Of a stretch of 64,000 nucleotides of DNA, positions 34,348-45,970 are shown in pieces. The translations under genes and the position numbers were made by a program. Under the pieces are notes generated by a model. It searched no databases, had not been told where the DNA came from, and saw only the letters and a list, made by a program, of their open reading frames with translations. This stretch comes from Oidiodendron maius Zn (taxonomy: Eukaryota; Ascomycota; Leotiomycetes; Myxotrichaceae): contig KN832879.1 of NCBI GenBank assembly GCA_000827325.1, positions 1,116,001-1,180,000 on the forward strand, in the 5' to 3' direction. Within the stretch, counting starts at the first letter, position 1. Every line of letters starts with the position of its first letter.

Positions 34348-35678
34348 TTTTAATTCGGTCTTAAAGATTAGCAAGAATATGATCACTTGGGTTGCTTGGC
34401 AGATCTCTTGGCAGGGACCACTATGGTCAACAATGTGGTCAACAAGGTGGTATTTATACCCTATGTGTCAATACACATATCTCCATGGTGGGGGTCTACG
34501 ACTAAACATACAGTGCCAAGACTGTGTATCCAGATCAAAGCCATATCAAGAGCCGTATCGCCAGCGCGTGGTGGATGATGGTCTGACGGTCCGACGAACC
34601 AGCGGTGTTAAGCTTCCTGTTCCGGCAGGTCGCGCGAGATCTGCGCCGAATCCTCAGTGTCGTGGGCGTGGCACATGGTAATTTTGCTGTTGCTGATTGC
34701 AACAAAACGGCACCTTCTGTGTCCGGCAAAGCTTCCCAAAGCTTGTGTGGCTGGCATTAGGATCTAAGGCACGGCATTGCTGCTGGGGCGGGGCTTGGCG
34801 AAACTCCGCAGAACTTTATCTGCGGCATCTTCTGGCCACCATTGGCAACGGACAGGGGAACAAGAAGAGGGGCGCTTAATGTATGGGAAAGGCCAATTGG
34901 GATGTGAATATACATGGTCCATTTTCCCGACGAGATCCCACGGCTTCTCGAATGTTCTAGACTAGTGTGTGGGAGGAGCTTGTCAGACGCATAAGCGTCC
35001 CTTGATTGCCCACGTTTTCACCCTCGAGTAGTGCCGTAGCGAAGTAATATAACTACGGAAACATCGGAGATGCATCAGGGGAGCGTTAAGACAGAGACGC
35101 AATTCTGGATAGGTTTTCGGGTCGCGTCGAAGGCATAAGGCAGTCGGGGATAATCAAGCAATCAATGCAGAACAATCACAAGACCCTAGACAAAGAGCAA
35201 TTCTGCCGCCCGAACCTGCTGCATATATCTAGCCCCGTTGTCCACTGAGTCGCCTTTTGGGAAGCTGAGGAGATAAGCGAAGCACTCATCGGAGCTCCCC
35301 GATAATCAAACACATCAAGGTTAAGTCGTACTGGATTTTTACTTATCCCGGCACTATATCTATTGCTGTGTAGCTGGTCATTTGACCTTATTACACCGCC
35401 TACGTCTATTCATTGGATACCCAGGCTTGAGACATGGATCACTCTCCAGGACATGTTTGTCGGAGCAGGCAAGTTGCACCTAAGTAACAGGACAAGGTTA
35501 TACTTTAAAGTATGTACTACTTATAAATGCGTCTGTAGGAACTCGGGCCATGTATGACGCAACATAAACACGTACCCACACACAGAGATGTATTTTGACC
35601 GAAAAGGGTAATATTAGGGCCTATCTTTCACAGTAAACGACATCGCCTATAATTTAAATTACTCGACTTAATAAGCTC
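34348..35678. other. Long intergenic region
   Basis: Contains the nuclease promoter, including a short GTGGTCAACA repeat at about 34430-34448. No gene is supported. Confidence 0.5.
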
Positions 35679-36336
35679 TTAATTGTATCTCTCGTTGCTT
35701 CGTTCAATGTCGTCATGTACAACAATGCACGTACACTCCACGACCAGTTGCTGGCCCAGTTGAATTGTCACCGAGCCTTCATCTCCCACGCCTTCATTCA
35801 GCCAGCGTTCAAGTGGTGCCAGCTCATATTCCGCCCCGGTAGCGTTATAATAAAACGCCATCACAGCAGCATGATACGGGCAAGGTGAAGGTTCATTGTT
35901 ATCGTTAGCATGGTGTTGGGTATCTAGATAGTACCGCTGGCTCTCGCGTGGATATATCCAAGCTCCCATCTCGAGAAGGTCGACTTCTGTATGGACCAAT
36001 CGTGTATGGACCAATTGTCCATGTGTGTTGATGTGAGAGGTTTGGTATGCGTGGGAGGTTGAATCGAACATGGGCATGTTGAAGGATGATGATATTGCCT
36101 TTGCAGCGGGCCGGCCTGAATAGGAAGTATGCTGGCCAGACTTTTGGGAGGAGGATGTACGAGGCTCTAGTGACATCTTCGGCTTCTTTAAGGAGTGTAA
36201 GGAGACTGACTCCGACCTGGATTTAGAGTCTCGCTGACTCTTTTTGCTGTAAATGGAAACCATTAGACGGTCTATCTAGAAGATTGAGGTGGAGCTATAA
36301 GAAGAGCACCTACGATCCATCAGGTTTAGAAGGCAT
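35679..36336 (-). CDS. Hypothetical basic/Ser-rich protein
   Basis: Exon 1 (36336-36314) encodes MPSKPDG and joins through a 67-nt intron to exon 2 (36246-35679), giving 196 aa. The spliced start is preferred to the Met inside the intron, because it gives a natural Lys/Ser-rich N-terminus (SKKSQRDSKSRSESVSLHSL). The second half is acidic and more ordered (EVDLLEMGAWIYPRESQRYY; GDEGSVTIQLGQQLVVECTC). I do not recognise a family. No signal peptide or membrane segment is visible. The basic, phosphorylatable N-terminus would fit a nuclear or cytosolic protein, but this is only a guess. Confidence 0.5.
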
Positions 36337-37281
36337 ATTGTATTATAGGCAGAGAATGAATTGGAGTTTGCAATATAGTCTTGCCTGCCTGAATCAAACT
36401 TCGTCTAGTCCTCTGTTGAAATAGAAAGGCGTGACGGTGGTGCATGATCGGCCAGCACTCTCAGGCCGCGAAGTAGTTTATTATATAGAGAATCAATCAA
36501 CCCTGAGGTGAGTGAGGATAACTCGGTGTTCAATTTTGTACGTCTTCGAGACAAATGCTGTCTTGCAATCTCAATACTGGTGGTGTAATGCCCGAGTAAA
36601 TCTGCAGGGTGCAGCACGCCACGTTCAACATTATCCCTGCTCGTACATCTCAAAGATAATCATTTCTCTATGCTAGGAGAACAAATCTGCAGTATATCTG
36701 GCTTCTCTTAAGAACCTGAACAATATGGTTGGACTGGTGACTTTTGTTTCCCTCATCTTTAGGGGTGATGAGGAGGTGGCAAAGTTTCCCAGGAGGCAGA
36801 AAAGTAAGTTGTCGGATTTCACACCGCCACACCGTAATGCTAAATTCTATTGTTGCCCAATCCCAGTATCAAGAACTAGGTTGTTGTGCATCCAGGCTAA
36901 TTGACAGGCGCATCAAAAAATGCTCCTGTAAGGGGTTCGGCCCCCAAAACCATTGGATATACCATTGCTGAGGTCTCATAGGTCGGCTGTGGTCTCATAT
37001 ACTGCCGGGGTTGGTGCAGAGTAAGATTGTGTGGCCTGAATTGCGTATGCAACGACTTGTGTGGGGCAAAGGGAGAAAACGGCGATTGGTCGCGAGGCGG
37101 ATTCGCCACTCGCATTAATCCCAGAGCCACAATCTATGTACTGTACCTCTTTGCCTCGTTCTGGTTGCCTAAGTGTAGAAAATCTCGAAGACGCTCTACT
37201 CTCCGCGCCCTCCATTTACAACAGTTTCCCTCTTTCTGGTATTACTAACTCACTCATACTCGAGACGTCGAATAAGTTATT
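36337..37281. other. Intergenic region
   Basis: A small perfect hairpin (CCTCATC/GATGAGG) lies near 36753-36775. No gene is supported on either strand. Confidence 0.4.
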
Positions 37282-37583
37282 ATGGATGGCAACCCAGGGC
37301 CTTCAGTCGACCAGGTGAATGCACCATACGCCATGCGATGGGAGCTTCTCAAGGGTATTATAACGAGGCTGTATATGGACGAAAAAGAAGTACAAGGGGA
37401 TTATAAAGATCATGGAGAGACTACCAATTTTACGCGTCGTCAGTAATATTCCCTGTTAACCCTTCGCAGATGGCTAACGGTATTTCCCTCCGCAGGGGAA
37501 GCCAATACAAACGTCAGTTGGGCATTTGGAAGCTACGAGAACTCTTCCAGTTGCAAAGAAAAACAAGATCTGCAAAATTATAG
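37282..37583 (+). CDS. Short Clr5-domain protein
   Basis: Exons 37282-37442 and 37496-37583 (53-nt intron, donor CA|GTAATA, acceptor CGCAG) give 82 aa. The sequence APYAMRWELLKGIITRLYMD and, after the intron, SQYKRQLGIWKLRE follows the Clr5 pattern ('W...K..I..LY......L..v...M....F.....QY...l..W...K'). Clr5 domains usually sit at the N-terminus of longer fungal proteins. Here the protein ends right after the domain, so it may be a truncated copy. The function of the domain is not established beyond its link to heterochromatin silencing in fission yeast. Confidence 0.55.
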
Positions 37584-38854
37584 TAACTTGGGCACAGTAG
37601 GAAAAATCTTCGACATTGAGGCACGACAGAAAGGTTGAGATTCAAAAGATCCAAAGACACTCGAGGAACAAGTCAGGCGGGACAAATTTATGCTGTGGAG
37701 TATCTATAATGATGCTATCCGACAATCTTTCACGGCATACTCTACTGTGTGGTAATAGAGTGCGAGACTCTTTCTTCCATCCTCATGAATCTCGAGATCT
37801 CTAATCCGAATTCCAGATTCATGAATTGGAGTATTCCTGCCGTCATTGCGAGGTTTACCTGCGTCTCGTCTTGCACCTCACTTTTCGTAATTCTCATACG
37901 AGCATTCGAGACCTTTCAATACCTGGTGCTGGCAGATATTAACACTCGCCATCGTTATGCCTCATCTGACTGCAAAATGGTTTCAGATGTAAACGGTGGA
38001 ACCTCGATGTGCGGCGCCACAGTGACCACACCTTCATCGTTTTGGTCCGTCACCCTTAAATCTTCATTGTTCAGTAACACCTTGTTGCCAGCATTTGCTG
38101 TTCAAAAGAGTCATAAAATCCGGCGAGCCCACTTCTTTATCGGGCAACGCCATCCTGATTTGGAGGGCACGAAGAACAAACTATCGTCAGGCAGGCTACG
38201 TTTGCATAATACCTCAGCAGATTGCATGGCCCTGTTCACGAGGTATGGGTATCTCGGGATTGGGAAACTCATTCGAGCTATTATTAATTGTGTAATACAC
38301 AGAACTACACACTTGTCTCATTATTAACAGCACATGTAGTGAACCCAGACCTCTCAGCACATTGTTCCCTGACACTCTTGCTATGTACCTGCAGGCTGCT
38401 GACCAGCTACACCCGATTAGGATACATTATCTATATTCGTCTCTTCCCGCTTCAGTAGCCACGGTAGAGTAGTCGGTGTTAAAATGGGTCCGGAATTTTC
38501 TCCCATCCATAATCCGTTTCCGCAATATAAACGGCAAGAACGAGGTATAAATATCTTGAACACTGCCCTATAGATCGACTTTACTTATCATCAACATTTT
38601 CCATTGGAACTACAAAAAACTTCCTCCAGCTCCACTTCATGGCGTCATATAAGTCGCAAAATCTACCTTCTACTACCGTTCTCGTCGCCGGAGGATCTTC
38701 CTACATCACCATCGCGACGGCAGGATAATATGGACAGAGCCAGTCAAGTCCTAGCGCAAAGCGTACCTTCTGGCGTGCCTAAATCATATCGTGCTCATCC
38801 CCCGCTTTGGAATCAATAATATTGAACAGGAGGCAGGAATGACCGGACTTTATC
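37584..38854. other. Intergenic region
   Basis: A 192-codon plus frame at 37749-38327 has odd composition and no domain, so I do not accept it as a gene. No gene is supported here. Confidence 0.4.
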
Positions 38855-40801
38855 TTAAGCGATGACAAATTCTCTTCGCGGGTTGGATGAGTTCAACGCG
38901 TCGCCATCCATCATCCCATGAATATAGCATTCCCCCACAAACTTATGACGGTATAACTGGTCCCTCTTCCTAAGCACGTACAGGACATGACCACCAAAGA
39001 GTACGCACACGGAGTCTCCTACCTCAGCGAATCCAGGACCGAGTCCAATTAGCCCTGTTCTGGTCTTGATCAACCGTCGTCCAAATGTCGTTCTCTTGAC
39101 GTCGACCAGCATCCAGCTCCGTCTCTGTTTTTGCTCGGGAGTCAAGTATGCTTGATCTTAGTCAACCATGCCCCAATCTAATTTCATGCCGCGTTCAAGG
39201 GAGTCGGAGGTTAGAACAGGCCTGCCAATGTCCGCTAGTAATGTATGGTTGAATGCTTCCATAATGGTTCCGCCTAGAGGATATGCTTCAATTTCATCCT
39301 GGGGTCGCCATTCCCGCTCGATATCCAGCCCGCCGGTCGCCAGGTTGTGATAGCAGGCAGGGTAAACTTTTTCAATGGAATCCAAAACAAATCCATGGAC
39401 GCGAAGACAATGAGCATCAATCGTAGCTACCCCTGCCATATTGCCGCCTGCATTGTAGGCTCTAGGGCTACTGAAATCATCAACGTCAAGATATCTTTCA
39501 AACGAATACATAGAAATACGAATACGGAGATCAGGGACCCAGGAGGGCAGATCAGAGAGTGTGCCTCCTAATTCTTCAGGGCACTGAACCACTAGACTTA
39601 AGAAGTCCAAGCAATAGGCTCGCGATTGCGAGAGTGAGAGCCGAGCAATATCAGTGTAGGCATCTTCAACAGATTTTGTATAATCAGGAACAATGTCTGT
39701 CTCTGAAATGTCTGCGGCGGGGCCGAGTGATGAATATAACTTGTCTCGAGGATCCTGACACTCCAAAGGCCGGATAAGTTCTAAGACTGTGAATAGCCTG
39801 ACATATGCGCCGAGTTCTCTATCATGACGAAACTGATCGAGCCGAACAGCTGAACGGCCCTGGGCAAAGGTCATACTCATGCCTTGTGTTTCAGCATGCA
39901 CAACGTGATGACTGATATGTAACGCGGAACGCAGTGTAGACCAGTTGACCATCCGATCTCCACAAAACAATAGTGTTCGCAATGGCCCAAGGGCCGTGGC
40001 TTCCTGAACGATCCAGGCTCTTCCCCCCCCATGCTCGTTGTATTAGGGTTTGGAAGGCCTGCCAAGCCTCATGTTGTGTTGAGCCGTAGAATGTAGTGTT
40101 CGAACCAGACATACTGGTAACAGCCCGTTCCCAATTATCCTCAAAAGACTCGCAGAAACGGTCATATTCACATTTCCATTCGGTCATCATATCCATGACA
40201 AGATCGCTATCATTAGTAGATCTCCCAAGCCAAATTCCAACACACTCAGCGCACCGATAGATTGAATGCATCAGTTGTACCTGATGGCTCCTTTCCCACA
40301 CATCGTCCTGATTGATACAAACAAAATCTGCCCATAGCATCAAATGATTTTCCGTTAAGTAGTGGCGTATGCTCTTTATCGCATCAGCTAGATTCTTGAG
40401 AATGGCAATGGATTGGCCGTCGATAGTGATCGCATCATATGAAGTAGGTGAGCCCCATGTGTACGATAATGCTAAATATGGAGGAGCCTTGTGTATATTA
40501 ACGGGAAAAAGCTCAAATGCCAGCGTAGATGTAGGAAGTAGTCTCAGTAGACGTATGGTTTGCTTTCCATTGAGGGTGCTGTACTGATATGCCGGCAGGT
40601 TCTTGTTCTTTGAGGAAGTAGGGCAAGTGCAACCAGCCTAGCAATTCTGTTAGCTCTCCACATTGGACATCAGACACTAATCATCATTGTTCCAACCTTG
40701 TTCTTCACCTGTTTTAGCAGCTGAGGCCTCTGACTCGCGTTGACTCTGCTCTCCTCCGTCATAGGGATACTAGTTGACGCTGTCGCCATGAGTGTTTGCA
40801 T
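38855..40801 (-). pseudogene. HET-domain heterokaryon-incompatibility gene, nearly complete but broken
   Basis: Exon 1 (40801-40697) and exon 2 (40637-38855) are separated by a 59-nt intron that joins in phase. The HET domain is recognisable in order: TIRLLRLLP, YLALSYTWGSP, DFVCINQDDVWERSHQ, CVGIWLGRS and AWIVQEA. The conserved middle (DPRDKLYSSLGPA, SDLPSWVPDL) and the usual tail follow (GLIGLGPGFAEVGDSVCVLF, ECYIHGMMDGDA). Such proteins act in self/non-self recognition after hyphal fusion and trigger cell death when activated. The copy is broken in about two places but otherwise well conserved, so the loss is recent or partly a consensus error. It lies 2.2 kb upstream of, and divergent from, the tandem-HET gene. 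Confidence 0.8.
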
Positions 40802-42179
40802 TGTATCACTAGCAGAAGATGCATGTGTTCGTTGGAAGAGGATGGTGCAGCCAAGTGGACGTTGTCTTGTCACGTTGTCGATTTAAGTCCTTAAAACCGT
40901 AGAGGATGTCTCAACAGTTAGCTTCGGCTTCGAAATACTGTCTCCAGTGTCAGTCTGACAGCGCAGTAAGACTATGCTTTAAATGATTGAGTACTGCGTC
41001 TTTGCGGTCGTTCGACGACAAAATCAGCTATAGCAGGATGTCAAGGATGTCGAGATATGTCAAAACGGATCGACCGCCGTGTGGATGTGAGAAGTGCAGC
41101 GGCCCATCTTACAAGGCAACAGGCGTTGATTTACAGCTGCGCCTTCAAGGCGGTGTGTTGAGGGGCAATGTCGGGCGCTTGCGGGGTCGGTTTGCACTAA
41201 CCAAAAAATAGTAATTGATTCTAGATACTGACACGGGCGGCGACCTTTTGTATGAGCCACAAGGCTGAACGATTTCCAACATCGTAGTACTGTAAGGCCT
41301 TAAAGCTTAGATAACCCCCTTTTGTAAGTATTAGGACTGATAAGAGCTCAATAGTAGAGCTGTGGTCAAGGAACTCTGTTGCGTTATAAAAGGAGACTTT
41401 CCGTAAATTAGGCAAGAGGACAGCGACGAAAATATAAGAGATATCGATATCGCGTACTCTTTGTTCGCTATTGTGCTCGCCATCGTCGTGCCTTGTCCTG
41501 TGGCTTAGGTAGTGTTGCCTCTTATCGCCGTGCATGTCACCGTCGTGCCATGCTTTCACCATCTGAACTGCTCTCAACGTCTTTGCTAAGTCATCGTTAT
41601 CTTGCATGCTGATACCGGGCTTCTCTCGGCAGTCTTTCGCCCTTTACGGACTCTGTCATCCATAAGGTCATCTTCGAATTCGTCAGCAATTTTGTAAGAG
41701 GAGCAGATTCCCCTTAGAGGCTTTAGCTAAAAATCGAAGAGGTTCGTTATAGGTAGAGCGCAAAGAGAGAAGAAGTGAAAGCCGGAAGTGAAAAGTCGGA
41801 AGTTTGTCACGCAGGAGCATTTCCCCAGGAAGGAGATGGCCGATTTTGTTGGCTGCGCACAAGGCCACTTTTTGCTCCAACTGAATTAGAGGATGCCGGG
41901 TAAGGTACGAAGTACACAGCCGCAAACGTCGCAGCCACACCTTTAGCAGCCACAGATTTTATTACATATAATTTTACCGAGATTACTATAACCACACTGG
42001 CGCTGACCAGGATCCTTGATCGCCTGATTGTAGGAGGTATCAGCCTATATGGCGACAGCGTATAATAGCGCGCTCTGGCCGCTATAATACTGAGAATAAC
42101 TTTTAGCATCGTGATGAAACTCAGAAATCTATATCTAATTATTCTATAAGTTTAAAAAGCGAAAAGAGCTTGATGGTAG
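40802..42179. other. Intergenic region
   Basis: Frames at 41221-41607 and 41683-42109 (minus) have no recognisable domain. No gene is supported. Confidence 0.4.
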
Positions 42180-42361
42180 TGTCGCGGGTCGAGGAGTCCT
42201 ATCACACTATAATAAGAGGCTCTCTATAATTCAGGTGGGTGGCGATAACGCGATCGTAAGAGGCATACAACATAACTAAAATAAAAATATATAGAAATTT
42301 TGATACCTTCGCAGATTTAGAGCCGCTTAAATTCGAAGTACCTATAGTTTGTCTCGTAACA
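42180..42361. mobile_element. Possible solo LTR fossil
   Basis: A 182-bp AT-rich segment begins TGTCGCGGG and ends CTCGTAACA, with the TG..CA ends of an LTR on either strand. No internal retroelement region is seen beside it. The flanking five bases (ggtag / gggtg) are only partly alike, so a clear target duplication is missing. If real it is a solo LTR, old. Confidence 0.3.
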
Positions 42362-42969
42362 GGGTGCGTCTCGGGACGCAGGGGACAGGCGCTACAGTAG
42401 TAATCTTTCTAACGTAAATCACCTCTTCAGTCCCCCAAGTGTGGCGCTTGAAATTCTTCGCCACCCACCGACCAGCTTCCCCCATCAGTGTCTTACTAAA
42501 TCTAGTCAAGCGCCTAAGAGTGGTGGGGTTCAACCGAGTTTTTCAACCCACTACGGTATCGGGCTATCTATCAACGGCACTATTCACGACTAGGATGAGT
42601 ACTGATGAGCCTCTCACCAGTACTGGGATTGCCTCTAGTTACTAGTACTGCTATAGCCGCTTTCGCTATAGTAGCATTCCTCTTCGCGTTTCGGCACGGA
42701 TTGCTTCCCTGTAGAACCTTCATATTCTACTTCGACCAAGTTTGCAGTATTAGCTCGTATTCTTCAAATGCGGGATAATCGAAGACGACTTTGCAAAGTA
42801 AGGACATATTTATGGTGTGGAGGAATGTCGTTAACATGAAATAGAACCACTCTAAACGCAGGCACGTTGCGCGTCTTTATTATTTCTGAATTGCTAAAAG
42901 CAATCACATTTAATTGAGAGCTTCAGTTCCCATCTGAGCAGCACCCGTCAAACACTATACTCTCCTGCA
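42362..42969. other. Promoter side of the tandem-HET gene
   Basis: No gene is supported. A 63-codon minus frame running into the LTR-like segment may be a relic of older sequence. Confidence 0.4.
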
Positions 42970-45357
42970 ATGGCCAATACAACCAGTTCGAGAAACTCAT
43001 CCGTCTATAAGCCGCTTCCAACGACGCGATCGATCAGGCTTCTTACTATCTCACCTGGAAATTATGGTGGTGCCATAGACACTGTTCTAGAAGTTGTTGA
43101 CTTGGATAGTTCTGAGATTTACGAGGCAATGTGTTATATTTCGGGCAAAGCTTGGCCACCAAATGCTGAACCGCATGCGTCAGATGATATCACTCCTCCC
43201 ATCCGTACAGAGCAGGATCAAATGATAAGTGAAGACCGCAGCCTCGCGCCTGTGGGCGGCGATATCAGTTCAATTCCACAGGTTGATATCGTCTGTAATG
43301 GAGAGTCAATGCGAGTATCGCAAACCCTAGCGGATACTCTACAGCGTCTACGATATCAAGAATGGAGTAGACCAAAGCACACTAGGGCTCGTAAGCTATG
43401 GGTTTATTTGCTCTGTGTCAACCAGGAAGATCTAAATGAGCGGGCCCAACAGCTTTCTATTATAAGAGACGTGTATGCACGAGCTTCGAAGGTGTTAGTT
43501 TGGCTAGGGCAGGACACGGGAGATGTCCAACCAGATAGTTGGGCGGAACTGCCCGTCCAAAAGCAGGATTCGGTGGCTTCTATCGATACCACGGCGCGAT
43601 TCACCTATAGTGACCTTGAAGATGGAGAGTTCAGGCTCCTAACCGTTATAGGTATGCGTGCCGATAAAGTCATTTGTGAGCTAGCACATACAGCAATAGC
43701 ACACGCCCCCGACTTCGATGCTCTTTCGTACACGTGGGGTGAAAATATTCCTGCAGTGATCTGCTGTAACGGACATGAACTTGTTGTACAACAGAACCTC
43801 TTCCAGTTTCTTAAACAATTGGCCTCAAACACAGATTTTGCCTCTCCACGACGCCATATATGGATAGATGCAATTTGCATAAATCAGGCAGATGTTAAGG
43901 AGAAGGGCCGCCAGATTCCACTCATGAAAGATATTTACAGCACTGCTTCGAGAGTTCTTGTATGGCTTGGACAAGCAGAGAAGGGCAGCGATCTTGCAAT
44001 GGACAGCCTCGAACATATCATTACAAAACTAGAACATCTCCCAATAGACGCCGGCGCGGCGTACGTAGGAATGTTAGGATTAGACATCTACAACCCACTC
44101 TGGCCAGCATTAGGTCACTTGTTTCGACGCGCATGGTTTCGACGGTTATGGGTTGTGCAAGAAGTTGCACTCGGGAAAAGGATAATTGTGCTCTGTGGTG
44201 ATAGGTCAACGGATTGGGAAACCTTTGTTCGGGCAAATAGTTGTTTACAAGGATGGATCTGCCAACAGTTGATCAGAGATTCGGCGACAGCAGAAGACTC
44301 ATTTGTTGATGGCCAACGGGATTTCCTGAACGAGATACAGCTTATACGAGCTAGTATTGCTAAGGGTGAATTTTATCCTTTATGTCATCTATGGTACGTC
44401 GCCCAGCTGAAGGAATGCACTCACCTAGCCGATTATGTTTGGGGCATGTTGGGAATAATGGACGAGGCCGATCGAAGACATATCTTGGACACAGCGCCTT
44501 ACTCCTCCGAGAATCATATTGAAACTTGGTTGTGCGCCGCAAAATGGACTCTACAAAAAGAAGAGTATTTCACATACATGCTTTCACTAGCCGAAATGCC
44601 GCAGAAATCCAGCGAACTGCCGTCTTGGTGTCCTGACTTCTCAAAACCCCAGCAGCATCTTTCCTGGCATATCTTTCAGAGGTATTACCAAGCCGGCTCT
44701 TCCCCTTCAGAGCATAAGCACCCTTTCTCCATCAAGTTTTATTTGCGCGATCTCCATGTGCGGGGCTTCCAAGTCGACGAAGTCAAAGCCGTCACCAGCT
44801 CCCTTGTCCACTCCCCCGATCGCCCGAAAGGTGCCGCACGGCGCTTCCGGGAGTGGGAAATGGAATGCCGCGATCTATCGCACGAGGCAGGCACCAAGAT
44901 GGAAGATGTGTCCCAAGCCCATATGCGCACCCTCATTGCAGGAAGCCTAGGCAACGGGACGCTTTTCGCGGGGGATTTGTCCAAGAACTTTCGAAGCTGG
45001 CTACGTACCCAGGCGTCTATGGAGATTGCTGAGATGGGTATGCAAGAGATCGCCCAGCAATACGAGAAAGATCTCGAAGTTCGGGATTTCAAATACTCCA
45101 TCTCTTTCCAGCGCGCGTGTCCAGGGCGCGTATATTTCACAACCCGCGGCCGTCGGCTCGGGCTGGGAAGTTCTCGATTACAGCCAGGGGACTGGATTTG
45201 TATTTTTCATGGCGCGAGTGTCCCGTTTGCACTGAGGAGAAGTGGCGAGGGGGGTAGGTTTAGCTCGTTAGGAGACGCTTATGTTGATGGCTTGATGAGC
45301 GGGGAAGCGTATACTGCAAATGACCGCGGGCAAGAGCAAGAGTTTGTTGTCAACTGA
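42970..45357 (+). CDS. Tandem HET-domain protein (first HET degenerate)
   Basis: A single uninterrupted frame of 795 aa starting at the ATG at 42970. Two HET-like regions lie in series. Residues about 20-185 contain SIRLLTISPG, YEAMCYISG, then LWVYLLCVNQEDLNERAQQ and SKVLVWLGQD. Residues about 220-405 contain the canonical set EFRLLTVI, FDALSYTWGE, IWIDAICINQADVKEKGRQ, SRVLVWLGQA and RLWVVQEVALG. In the first copy the usual 'SYxWG' and 'WIDAICIN' motifs are altered (Trp and Asp lost). The C-terminus has the normal HET tail (LGLGSSRLQPGDWICIFHG, DAYVDGLMSGEAY). HET proteins mediate incompatibility-type cell death in the cytoplasm. It is followed on the same strand, 614 bp away, by an intact NLR gene. 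Confidence 0.9.
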   Translation: MANTTSSRNSSVYKPLPTTRSIRLLTISPGNYGGAIDTVLEVVDLDSSEIYEAMCYISGKAWPPNAEPHASDDITPPIRTEQDQMISEDRSLAPVGGDISSIPQVDIVCNGESMRVSQTLADTLQRLRYQEWSRPKHTRARKLWVYLLCVNQEDLNERAQQLSIIRDVYARASKVLVWLGQDTGDVQPDSWAELPVQKQDSVASIDTTARFTYSDLEDGEFRLLTVIGMRADKVICELAHTAIAHAPDFDALSYTWGENIPAVICCNGHELVVQQNLFQFLKQLASNTDFASPRRHIWIDAICINQADVKEKGRQIPLMKDIYSTASRVLVWLGQAEKGSDLAMDSLEHIITKLEHLPIDAGAAYVGMLGLDIYNPLWPALGHLFRRAWFRRLWVVQEVALGKRIIVLCGDRSTDWETFVRANSCLQGWICQQLIRDSATAEDSFVDGQRDFLNEIQLIRASIAKGEFYPLCHLWYVAQLKECTHLADYVWGMLGIMDEADRRHILDTAPYSSENHIETWLCAAKWTLQKEEYFTYMLSLAEMPQKSSELPSWCPDFSKPQQHLSWHIFQRYYQAGSSPSEHKHPFSIKFYLRDLHVRGFQVDEVKAVTSSLVHSPDRPKGAARRFREWEMECRDLSHEAGTKMEDVSQAHMRTLIAGSLGNGTLFAGDLSKNFRSWLRTQASMEIAEMGMQEIAQQYEKDLEVRDFKYSISFQRACPGRVYFTTRGRRLGLGSSRLQPGDWICIFHGASVPFALRRSGEGGRFSSLGDAYVDGLMSGEAYTANDRGQEQEFVVN

Positions 45358-45970
45358 TATGCAAAAATAATGTTGACGGCACTGAGTATTCGAGGTACAT
45401 GCGATCGCGCAGAAAAAAGTACTGTGGCGCAGGTAACGTAGTTGCACAGTAAAGCCATCCATGACAGTACGCGGTCCAGCACCCCTACCACTCTTCAATA
45501 TATTAATTATTTAAAAATCAGCTATATTAAATATTAACTGGATATAATATTAGGTTAGTATCCCCACTAAAAGTAGAGTTACTTACCTTTAAGGTTTCTA
45601 GGGTATATAAGCGCTTGTAAGCATGCTACCTTAACTTTTGCTCAAGTAGTTACAGGGGAAGGAGGGCAGATGCGTTAATTGATGAAAAGAGGTTCAGAGC
45701 TGGGGTGCCATGTTGGATCTTGAGTGTTTTAAGGGTCTGAGGGATTCGGGGGTTTAAGCCGAAAAATGCTGGGGAATGCTGGATTTGGAGTGCGCGCAAT
45801 TTGCAGTATACACCTGCTTTCACCGTGCGAATGCGAACGATGTCGGGCGTTTAAGCGAGGCGACAATTGGCACTGCCACAATACCACGTATTGACCGCCT
45901 TTCGAAGTTGACTGGAATGCGACAATGTTATTCATCGACCTTCTGTTCCATCCCTCGTCCCTCTCCTGCC
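45358..45970. promoter_or_regulatory. Interval between tandem-HET and NLR genes
   Basis: A 613-bp gap, AT-rich in its middle (about 45490-45600). It must contain the HET terminator and the NLR promoter. There is no room for another gene. Confidence 0.4.

Noticed and set aside
37749-38327. 192-codon plus frame
   Set aside because: No recognisable domain and unusual composition. I also read the opposite strand for zinc fingers and found none.
41221-42109. Two minus-strand frames of 128 and 100 codons
   Set aside because: No motif, no signal peptide, no supporting introns.
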